Positions 1 to 5,327 of a stretch of 5,458 nucleotides of DNA are shown here, piece after piece. The DNA is from Gemmatimonadales bacterium UBA1120 (GTDB lineage Bacteria; Gemmatimonadota; Gemmatimonadetes; Longimicrobiales; Gaopeijiaceae). The DNA is taken from NCBI GenBank assembly GCA_002313925.1, contig DCAZ01000072.1, forward strand, positions 1 to 5,458, given 5' to 3'. Positions within the stretch are counted from its first letter, which is position 1; the number at the start of each line of letters is the position of its first letter. A program made the translations under genes and the position numbers. The notes under the pieces are model-generated. The model was not told where the DNA came from, did no database searches, and saw only the letters and a list, made by a program, of their open reading frames with translations.

Positions 1-1
1 G

Positions 2-280
2 ATCTCACCACCACCTAAAGCCGTTGTGACACTCTTTATCGAATTCACACAGTTTGGGGCATCAAGCACACAAACCACACTCTTCGACCGAAAAAGAGAC
101 GGTGGACGCACCCTAGTAGGCCGAAGTCTGACTCAGGAAGAAGTTCCAGACTCACTGCGAGATGCTATCAAAGAACTCAAGCTTCGTCTGGGATGTTCCC
201 CACTTTACCGCGTGGTCGAAGTTGATCCGTGGTCAAGAATACCTGAACGACGTCACGCATTGCTCAACTTTGATCCGTGA
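2..280 (+). CDS. imuB: Y-family DNA polymerase, ImuB-like, C-terminal fragment (5' end outside window)
   Basis: Only the last 92 codons are present. The frame is open from base 2, so the GTG at 26 is an internal codon rather than the real start. The visible part lies beyond the catalytic and little-finger domains, so no polymerase active-site residues can be judged. The call rests on the tail: a Q-T-T-L-F stretch (bases 71-85) that fits the beta-clamp-binding pattern QxxLF, then a segment LKLRLG-SPLYRVVEVDPWSRIPERR close to the stop. I recall that segment as typical of the C-terminal end of ImuB-like polymerases in several phyla. ImuB is generally a catalytically reduced Y-family protein that links the beta clamp to the DnaE2/ImuC polymerase in damage-induced mutagenesis. 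The neighbours, a DUF6504-like gene and recX, support a DNA-damage role. The stop overlaps the next start as GTGA. An active DinB-type polymerase remains possible, because the catalytic part is missing from the window. Confidence 0.72.
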   Translation: MSPPPKAVVTLFIEFTQFGASSTQTTLFDRKRDGGRTLVGRSLTQEEVPDSLRDAIKELKLRLGCSPLYRVVEVDPWSRIPERRHALLNFDP

Positions 281-543
281 ACGACACACCGCATCTGCGA
301 CCTCTCGGTCAACCACACGCTGTGACCGTACACACAGACGAATTCGGAGAACCCGAGTTCGTAAGCCTTCCGGGTAAACCCACACGCCACGTCGAAATTA
401 TCCGTGAGCACTGGCGCATCGATGAAGGGTGGTGGCGGCAACCGATGTCTCGCGAGTACCGTACAGTCATACTCGACAGCGGCGGAAGCCTCACCCTATA
501 TCACGATCTCCTCAAAGGACTCTGGTATGTCCAGCGAGCCTGA
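277..543 (+). CDS. Small DUF6504-like protein downstream of the ImuB-like gene, function unknown
   Basis: This is an 88-residue, soluble, aromatic-rich protein with no signal peptide or membrane segment. The GTG start sits on the upstream stop (GTGA, bases 277-280) with no visible Shine-Dalgarno sequence, which suggests translational coupling. The sequence follows the pattern I recall for DUF6504: an N-terminal strand region with dG-P and a basic turn (about 20-38), a central HWRIDEGWWRQP block (45-56), R-x-YRTVILDSGG (59-70), then a tyrosine/tryptophan-rich end with LYHDLL and GLWYVQRA (74-88). Such proteins are found next to, or fused to, ImuB/DnaE2-type polymerases, and no biochemical role is known to me. 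Position between a translesion polymerase and recX makes an accessory role in mutagenic repair likely, for example contact with DNA or a polymerase. That role is inference. The last 17 bases overlap recX. Confidence 0.75.
   Translation: MNDTPHLRPLGQPHAVTVHTDEFGEPEFVSLPGKPTRHVEIIREHWRIDEGWWRQPMSREYRTVILDSGGSLTLYHDLLKGLWYVQRA
514..519 (+). promoter_or_regulatory. Shine-Dalgarno sequence for recX
   Basis: AAAGGA lies 7 bases before the ATG at 527, inside the 3' end of the DUF6504-like gene. It decides the recX start. A longer reading from the ATG at 404 would add a low-complexity N-terminus with no family resemblance that lies fully inside the upstream gene. Confidence 0.7.
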
Positions 544-1222
544 ACCTCTAATCACCCGTATTCAGCCGCTCCGACCTCGAGGACTCAAGGTGCTCATCCA
601 CACCGACTGTGATGAGCCATTTGAGGTCACCCTCGAAGCTCTCGAACGGAATCGACTCGGAGTCGGAGATTCTCTCACAAAAGACCGCCGTCATCATCTC
701 CTCAATGACGATGCGGATATGCGTGTGCGTGAAGCTGCACTCAATCTCCTGTCCTACCGAATGCGAACCCGCAGTGAACTCAAACGTCGGCTTAGACAAA
801 AAGACTTTCGGCCAGTCCGCATTGACTTGTGCTTAGACCAACTCGAAGCCAAAGGCTTCCTCAACGATGAAGCAGCCGCCGCGGCTTTTATCCGTGATCG
901 CCTACGACACCGCCCCCGAGGAAAAGCTCGTCTCTCTTCGGAGCTGCGGTCGAAAGGTCTCGACGCAGATATTACACATCGAGTCATCAATGATATTTTC
1001 GAGGATGAGGGGACTGATGACTTATCACTCGCACGGCAAGTAGCCGAAGGATGGCTGAGGCGACAGAACCGAGATGTGGTGAAGGCACTCGCAGACACTG
1101 CTCACTCCCAGAGCCGCGAGAAGGCCCACAGAAGACTTTACGGCTATCTGACCCGAAGAGGATTCCGCGGTGATGCCCTGAGGGCTGCAATTGAAGAAAC
1201 AATCGAGGCAGCTCGAAACTAA
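527..1222 (+). CDS. recX: Regulatory protein RecX (RecA modulator)
   Basis: This 231-residue cytoplasmic protein modulates RecA by binding the RecA filament and limiting its ATPase and strand-exchange activity, as known for the family. It starts with an N-terminal extension of about 65 residues (ITRIQPLRPRGLKVLIHTD, 9-27), common in the longer RecX proteins outside the Enterobacteria. Three helical repeats follow. Repeat 1 carries LLSYRMRTRSELKRRLRQKDF (start at 73) and LDQLEAKGFLND (103-114). Repeat 2 carries RPRGKARLSSELRSKGLD (129-146). The C-terminal repeat carries RRLYGYLTRRGFRGDALRAAI (start at 202). Arg and Lys are abundant, as expected. The ATG at 527 is chosen because of AAAGGA at 514-519. 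The gene overlaps the DUF6504-like gene by 17 bases in another frame, so it is probably transcribed with it and the ImuB-like gene. recA and lexA are not in the window, and any SOS box would lie upstream of base 1. Confidence 0.92.
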   Translation: MSSEPEPLITRIQPLRPRGLKVLIHTDCDEPFEVTLEALERNRLGVGDSLTKDRRHHLLNDDADMRVREAALNLLSYRMRTRSELKRRLRQKDFRPVRIDLCLDQLEAKGFLNDEAAAAAFIRDRLRHRPRGKARLSSELRSKGLDADITHRVINDIFEDEGTDDLSLARQVAEGWLRRQNRDVVKALADTAHSQSREKAHRRLYGYLTRRGFRGDALRAAIEETIEAARN

Positions 1223-1234
1223 CACCCTCTACCG

Positions 1235-1259
1235 TGATCCATTCTTTAAATGGGCATCA
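1235..1259 (+). terminator. Imperfect hairpin after recX, possible weak terminator
   Basis: TGAT-CCATT pairs with AATGG-(GC)-ATCA around a CTTTA loop: nine base pairs with a two-base bulge on the 3' side. A short, broken T-rich stretch (TTCTT, 1260-1264) follows. It begins 12 bases after the recX stop, in the only real intergenic gap (1223-1315). The stem is AT-rich and the T-run is poor, so strong Rho-independent termination is doubtful. The structure itself can be read directly; its function is inferred. Confidence 0.3.
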
Positions 1260-1303
1260 TTCTTACCAACACAGCTATTAGATTGAGACATACTTAGAAA
1301 TTC

Positions 1304-1308
1304 AGGGA
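1304..1308 (+). promoter_or_regulatory. Ribosome binding site for the LolA-like gene
   Basis: AGGGA lies 7 bases before the ATG at 1316 and supports that start. Upstream, in the 93-base gap, I found only poor -10/-35 matches (for example TTGAGA at 1283-1288 with no matching -10), so no promoter is annotated even though one would be expected here. Confidence 0.5.
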
Positions 1309-1315
1309 TCACCCT

Positions 1316-2098
1316 ATGCATGGTATACGTCGATATTGGACAGTCCGGACCCTAGTGACCCAGCTGTTAAACACATCTTTACTGGTATTACTCTCTTCTC
1401 CTCTTCAAGCACAGACAGCCCGTGAGATCATCGACCGTGTCGATCGACTTCTTCGAGGTGAATCAAGCCGGGGGCGGATCACGATGGAGATCACGACAGA
1501 GCACTGGTCTCGCTCTCTGGACATGGAAATCTGGTCACTGGGTGTTGAGCACTCCTTAGTTCGCGTGCAGTCCCCTGCCCGTGAAGCAGGCACTGCTACC
1601 CTAAAAGCCGGCCAAGAGGTGTGGAACTATCTGCCCCGGGTCGACAGGACAATCAAAGTCCCACCTTCACTCATGATGGGCTCTTGGATGGGATCTCACT
1701 TCACGAATGACGACCTCGTGAAGGAAAGTCAGATCGTGGATGACTACGATTTTGAAATATCGTTCGAAGGCGAACGAGAGGGCGTTGAAGTCTGGGAATT
1801 TCAACTCACTCCACGCCCCGAGGCGCCTGTTATCTGGGGACGCATCGATGAGCAAGTCCGCAAAGCTGATCTGATGCCAACCTGGATCCGCTATTACGAT
1901 GAGGATGGTGGCTTAGTTCGAACCATGACCTTCTCGGGTTATAGAACTATGGGGGACAGGCTCGTTCCTGCATCGATGCTGGTGATTCCTGCAGACAAAC
2001 CGGAGGAACACACTGTGCTCACGTACCATGAACTCGATTTCGGCATCAGCCTCGACGAAAGCTTCTTCAGCCTCCGAAACCTAAGAGCGCGACGCTAA
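1316..2098 (+). CDS. LolA-like outer-membrane lipoprotein-sorting protein (periplasmic carrier)
   Basis: This 260-residue exported protein has a basic N-terminus (IRRYWTVR, 4-11), a hydrophobic core (about 17-30) and a probable signal peptidase I site after LQA (30-32). There is no lipobox cysteine, so the mature protein should be free in the periplasm. The mature part matches the LolA-like family (COG2834 / PF17131 type): AREIIDRVDRLLRG (35-48), RITMEIT (54-60), paired strands through LVRVQSPAREAGTATL (81-96), and the family hallmark with VWNYLPRVDRTIKVPP (102-117), SLMMGSWMGSHFTNDDLV (118-135). A late strand pair, PTWIRYYDEDG (188-198) and TMTFSGYR (203-210), completes the curved sheet. LolA folds hold acyl chains in a hydrophobic half-barrel, so this protein probably ferries lipidated or lipid cargo. 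It stands three bases before a LolCE-type permease, as first gene of an export operon. It is longer than classical LolA (about 180 mature residues) and is better called LolA-like than LolA. Cargo unknown. Confidence 0.85.
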   Translation: MHGIRRYWTVRTLVTQLLNTSLLVLLSSPLQAQTAREIIDRVDRLLRGESSRGRITMEITTEHWSRSLDMEIWSLGVEHSLVRVQSPAREAGTATLKAGQEVWNYLPRVDRTIKVPPSLMMGSWMGSHFTNDDLVKESQIVDDYDFEISFEGEREGVEVWEFQLTPRPEAPVIWGRIDEQVRKADLMPTWIRYYDEDGGLVRTMTFSGYRTMGDRLVPASMLVIPADKPEEHTVLTYHELDFGISLDESFFSLRNLRARR

Positions 2099-2101
2099 CA
2101 G

Positions 2102-3361
2102 ATGGCCCATGAGCGACTATGGTGGCGGGTGGCGTGGAGAAATCTTTGGAGGAACCGCCTCCGCACACTGATTACGGCTTCTGGGCTAGCATTCGGATAT
2201 CTCGGAGCGGTACTGGTTGTGGGAGTAAGCGACGGCATGATGGTGGAGCTCATTGAAAACGGTACTCGCCTCATGCTGGGAGAGGTACAAGTCCACTCCG
2301 AGGACTATCTGCCGGAACGCAACATGCACCACACAATCGGTGGATATGAGGGAACTGATTTGGAGATCTTCCTGAATAGGATCATCTCGCAAGAGGAGGT
2401 CTCCGCCGCTGCACCCCGTGTCTATGGTGGTGGCCTCCTTTCCTCTGGTGAGGAAACCCAGGCAGCACTCCTCATGGGGGTCGATCCTGACCGCGAACCC
2501 CGTGTCACCACACTTCTCTCTAGGCTCGTGAGTGGTAGGACTCTAGTTGCTGGAGCAAATGAAATCCTGGTCGGAGACGAGATGGCCGAACAGCTCGGTG
2601 CAGTCCTCGGAGACGAGATCGTCGTGGTCGCACCCTCCTCAGACGGTTCACTGGGAAACGACCTCTTCACCCTGGTGGGAATACTTGATACCGGGATACC
2701 AGCGATTGACCAAAACTATGCCCTGCTCGCCTTACCTGACCTCCAATTCTTGATGGCGATGGGCCCACCTCGCATCCATGAGGTCGTGATAACCGTCGGC
2801 AATGCGAAGGACAGCCCTCGCATTGCAGGAGCTCTTCGCGAGTTCCTTTCAGACAGTGAGTTACCGGTTCAAGTCAGCTCATGGACGGATCTGCGTCCTG
2901 AACTTGCGGAAATGGTTGGTCTCATGGACGCCTCTCACTTCATCATTGTTATTGTCATCTTTGGGATGGCGGCTTTCGGTGTCGCGAATACCATGCTGAT
3001 TGGAACGTTTGAGCGCCGCCGTGAATTTGCTGTCATGCGTGCACTCGGGACTGCACCAATCGGTATCGGACGGACAGTTGTGTATGAGGGAATCGTTCTC
3101 GGCGTAATTTCACTGATCGCGGGGGCTTTGATTACTTGGCCAATACTCGTGTGGTGGCACAACTCGCCCATAGACCTAACCACGGTCATTAGTGGCTTCA
3201 GCGTCGCTGGTGCTCAGTGGAGACCCGTCCTACGGGTGGAGTACTCCGTGCAAGCACCGATCGTAGCCGCTCTTGGGTTATTCCTGACCTCGATCCTGGC
3301 GGCAATGTACCCGGCCTGGAAGGCAACCCGAGTTCCGCCTGCAGATGCGCTTGCTGACTGA
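2102..3361 (+). CDS. ABC transporter permease, FtsX/LolCE/MacB type (permease 1)
   Basis: The 419-residue inner-membrane protein has the four-helix LolC/LolE layout. A cytoplasmic WRVAWRNLWRNRLRTLIT leader (8-25) runs into TM1 (about 22-42). A large periplasmic MacB-like core domain follows (about 45-275), then TM2 (about 279-301), TM3 (about 325-350) and TM4 (about 384-406). After TM2 comes the coupling helix FERRREFAVMRALG (303-316), which contacts the ATPase in this family. The protein ends with the usual YPAWKATRVPPADAL (403-417). In the periplasmic domain, LVGILDTGIPAIDQNYALL (191-209) corresponds to a similar block in permease 2. The start is three bases after the LolA-like stop, with only a distant AAGAG upstream, so coupled translation is likely. 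The stop overlaps the next start as TGATG. Lol-type extraction of lipoprotein or lipid is favoured by the LolA-like neighbour; a MacB-like exporter of another substrate is the alternative. Confidence 0.88.
   Translation: MAHERLWWRVAWRNLWRNRLRTLITASGLAFGYLGAVLVVGVSDGMMVELIENGTRLMLGEVQVHSEDYLPERNMHHTIGGYEGTDLEIFLNRIISQEEVSAAAPRVYGGGLLSSGEETQAALLMGVDPDREPRVTTLLSRLVSGRTLVAGANEILVGDEMAEQLGAVLGDEIVVVAPSSDGSLGNDLFTLVGILDTGIPAIDQNYALLALPDLQFLMAMGPPRIHEVVITVGNAKDSPRIAGALREFLSDSELPVQVSSWTDLRPELAEMVGLMDASHFIIVIVIFGMAAFGVANTMLIGTFERRREFAVMRALGTAPIGIGRTVVYEGIVLGVISLIAGALITWPILVWWHNSPIDLTTVISGFSVAGAQWRPVLRVEYSVQAPIVAALGLFLTSILAAMYPAWKATRVPPADALAD
3223..3247. repeat. Two adjacent inverted repeats inside permease 1
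   Basis: ACCCGT-CCT-ACGGGT (3223-3237) is a six-base-pair dyad with a three-base spacer. It is followed at once by the perfect ten-base palindrome GGAGTACTCC (3238-3247). Both lie within the coding sequence for the loop between TM3 and TM4, about 115 bases before the permease 2 start. The symmetry is seen directly; no function is known and coding coincidence is possible. Confidence 0.4.
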
Positions 3362-4620
3362 TGAGACTCACGGTTCTTCTTAAGCTGGCAATGCGCAGTG
3401 TAGGACGAAATACGCGCAGGAGCGCATTGACTTCATTAGCAATGGTACTCGGCCTGGCACTCCTGGTGTTTTCCCGAAGCTTGGCCGAGGGGGCGTACGA
3501 TAAGATGATCGATTCGGGTGTCCGGATGGGAAGCGGACACATTGCGATCCAAGCCCCCGAATACCTAACAAGTGGAAAACTCGAGCACCGTCTTGAAGGG
3601 GAAGTGGCAACACTCGCATTAGAAGCGGCAAACGATGTCCTAAGAGAATCACTGCTCTCGTGGGCTCCTCGCCTCTCAGTCAATGGCCTTGCAAGCTCCA
3701 CCGCGGCAGCGGTTCCGGTTCGAATCGAGGGTGTAGATCCCGAACTAGAGCGAGCTTTTTCAGACATCGAAGACAAGCTGCAGGACGGCCGTTACCTGGA
3801 AGCAGGAGACCGTCTGCATGCATACATAGGAACTGAACTGGCTCAGCGTCTCGACGTGCAGGTCGGAAACCGCTTCGTCCTCACCGCGCAGACTTCTACA
3901 GGAGATGTAGAGGGTCAACTTGTCCGCGTGGCAGGCATCTTTCAGACGGGGATTCCCGAGGTCGATCAATCGCTAATCCATATACCGATTGATACAGCAC
4001 GTGAATGGCTGCACACCCCCGGGGCAACTTCGACTCTAGCATTCCTACTCAACGAATCCGAACTGACAGACATTGGAGTCGAAACTCTACAGCTGAAATT
4101 AGAGAATGAGCGGCAGATCCGGGTTCTTGGATGGCGTGAGTCGTCCCCAGAGTTAGCGGCAGCAATCCGGCTCGACTCAACTGGAAACTACATCTTTCAT
4201 TCGATCCTTCTTGCCATTATCGCACTCGCGATACTCAACGCAGTTATGATCTCAGTATTGGGTCGTCGTCGTGAATTTGGTGTTCTACAAGCGATGGGAC
4301 TTACGGGTGTAGAAACTGGATTTGTTGTTTTCTTAGAAGGACTTTTCCTCACGGTTATAAGTGGCGTAGCCGGTATTTCGGCCGGCCTACTTTTCACCTG
4401 GGGATTCTTCAGGGATGGGCTCGACTTCAGCATCTTCATGGAAGACGGCCTAGAGTTCGGCGGTCAAATTATGGAGCCCATTGTCATCCCACACTTTAGT
4501 GTGGAGCAGTTACTTATCAGCACCTTTGTAGTTGTGGCCATCGGGATGATCTCGTCCCTTTACCCAGCCTTGCGTGCATCCAAGTTGGACGTCGCTGAGG
4601 CTATGAAATTCGAGCAATGA
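3361..4620 (+). CDS. ABC transporter permease, FtsX/LolCE/MacB type (permease 2)
   Basis: This second permease also has 419 residues and the same plan. The leader LKLAMRSVGRNTRRSALTSLA (start at 7) runs into TM1 (about 24-43), followed by a periplasmic domain (about 45-275), TM2 (about 277-299), TM3 (about 319-347) and TM4 (about 383-402). The coupling helix GRRREFGVLQAMG (301-313) and the C-terminal YPALRASKLDVAEAM (401-415) match the FtsX domain. The periplasmic block RVAGIFQTGIPEVDQSLI (189-206) mirrors permease 1. Outside these blocks the two proteins are clearly divergent, so they should form a heterodimer like LolC with LolE rather than come from a recent duplication. The TM3-TM4 loop is longer and acidic (RDGLDFSIFMEDGLEFGG, 351-368). 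The ATG at 3361 shares its A with the upstream stop, no Shine-Dalgarno sequence is visible, and the 3' end overlaps the ATPase by four bases. Confidence 0.88.
   Translation: MRLTVLLKLAMRSVGRNTRRSALTSLAMVLGLALLVFSRSLAEGAYDKMIDSGVRMGSGHIAIQAPEYLTSGKLEHRLEGEVATLALEAANDVLRESLLSWAPRLSVNGLASSTAAAVPVRIEGVDPELERAFSDIEDKLQDGRYLEAGDRLHAYIGTELAQRLDVQVGNRFVLTAQTSTGDVEGQLVRVAGIFQTGIPEVDQSLIHIPIDTAREWLHTPGATSTLAFLLNESELTDIGVETLQLKLENERQIRVLGWRESSPELAAAIRLDSTGNYIFHSILLAIIALAILNAVMISVLGRRREFGVLQAMGLTGVETGFVVFLEGLFLTVISGVAGISAGLLFTWGFFRDGLDFSIFMEDGLEFGGQIMEPIVIPHFSVEQLLISTFVVVAIGMISSLYPALRASKLDVAEAMKFEQ
4489..4504. repeat. Short perfect inverted repeat inside permease 2
   Basis: CCACAC-TTTA-GTGTGG can form a six-base-pair stem with a four-base loop. 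It lies in frame in the segment IPHFSVEQ just before TM4, about 110 bases upstream of the ATPase start. No T-run follows, so it is not a normal terminator. A transcript-processing or pausing role is possible but unsupported. Confidence 0.35.
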
Positions 4621-5327
4621 TGAAGACTGCGGTCCGCACAACAAGCCTTTGGAAAATCTACCCGCAAGAGCCGGATCCTGTCGAAGCAGTGCGAGGTATC
4701 TCCACAGAGATAGAGACTGGTGATTTCGTTGCGATGGCGGGGCCTTCGGGGTCTGGTAAGACGACCGTGCTCAACATGATCGGAGGGCTTACCCGACCGA
4801 GCCGGGGTCAGATCTGGATAGGTGACCGAGAAATCACCGAAATGAGTGATAAAGATCTAGCACAGTTACGACTCGAAAGAATCGGCTTTGTCTTCCAGTC
4901 ATATAACCTGTTACCCGTGCTTACTGCACTCGAGAATGCAGAATTCACGCTCCTCTTGAGTGGTATTCCCAAGGATGAACGTCGTAAGAAAGTACTGGAA
5001 CTCTTTAATAAGATTGGTCTGAGCGGACTGGAGGATCGTAAGCCTGGAAAACTCTCCGGAGGACAGCAGCAACGCGTAGCTGTAGCCCGTGCAGTAGTGG
5101 CGAATCCTGCTCTCATCCTCGCCGACGAGCCAACTGCGAATCTCGACTCTAAGGCAAGCGAAGATCTACTCGACGTTATGGAACGACTCAACCAAGACCA
5201 TGGCACGACGTTCCTATTCTCAACCCATGATCCTCGGGTCATGGAAAGGTCGAGACGCCTGATCACACTGGTTGACGGGCAAATCGAATCGGACGAACGC
5301 CGTAATCACTTGTCCGTTTCTCCGTGA
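4617..5327 (+). CDS. ABC transporter ATP-binding protein, LolD/MacB type
   Basis: A complete 236-residue cytoplasmic ATPase that powers the two permeases encoded just upstream. All nucleotide-binding motifs are intact: Walker A GPSGSGKTT (42-50), Q-loop glutamine in FVFQSYNLLP (Q94), ABC signature LSGGQQQR (146-153), Walker B ALILADE (166-171) with catalytic Glu171, D-loop NLDS (175-178) and H-loop His204 in STHD. The SYNLLPVLTALENAEF segment (95-110) is typical of the LolD/MacB/FtsE class, which works with FtsX-type permeases through mechanical energy transfer rather than a classical transport channel. Length matches LolD-type stand-alone ATPases. Two ATGs follow each other (4617 and 4620). 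The first gives an ATGA overlap with the permease 2 stop and the second begins at the last base of that stop, so either may be used. The stop overlaps the next start as GTGA. Confidence 0.93.
   Translation: MMKTAVRTTSLWKIYPQEPDPVEAVRGISTEIETGDFVAMAGPSGSGKTTVLNMIGGLTRPSRGQIWIGDREITEMSDKDLAQLRLERIGFVFQSYNLLPVLTALENAEFTLLLSGIPKDERRKKVLELFNKIGLSGLEDRKPGKLSGGQQQRVAVARAVVANPALILADEPTANLDSKASEDLLDVMERLNQDHGTTFLFSTHDPRVMERSRRLITLVDGQIESDERRNHLSVSP

Noticed and set aside
26..280. A stand-alone 84-residue gene starting with GTG at 26
   Set aside because: The same frame is open to the window edge and the residues before 26 continue plausibly, so this is the tail of a longer gene cut by the window.
404..526. 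In-frame extension of recX from the ATG at 404, giving 272 residues
   Set aside because: The extra 41 residues lie entirely within the DUF6504-like gene, do not resemble RecX, and have no ribosome binding site, whereas the ATG at 527 has AAAGGA seven bases upstream.
273..897. Three copies of the 8-mer ATCCGTGA (273-280, 400-407, 890-897) as a possible repeated site
   Set aside because: The last two are Ile-Arg-Glu/Asp codons and the first spans a stop/start overlap. Spacing is irregular, flanks do not match, and the three lie inside or at the ends of genes, so chance is the simpler explanation.
2148..2162. GGAGG-AACCG-CCTCC near the start of permease 1 as an internal ribosome binding site or sequestering hairpin
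   Set aside because: The GGAGG comes from Trp-Arg codons of the conserved leader, there is no start codon at proper distance in a useful frame, and the five-pair stem is too short to claim.
3198..3776. A 192-codon open frame on the minus strand across the permease junction
   Set aside because: It is Ser/Arg/Pro-rich low-complexity sequence with no family resemblance, and it opposes two well-supported permease genes. It is a shadow frame.
4808..5266. A 152-codon open frame on the minus strand opposite the ATPase
   Set aside because: The + strand here encodes intact Q-loop, signature, Walker B, D-loop and H-loop; the opposite frame is Ser/Arg-rich and unrecognisable.
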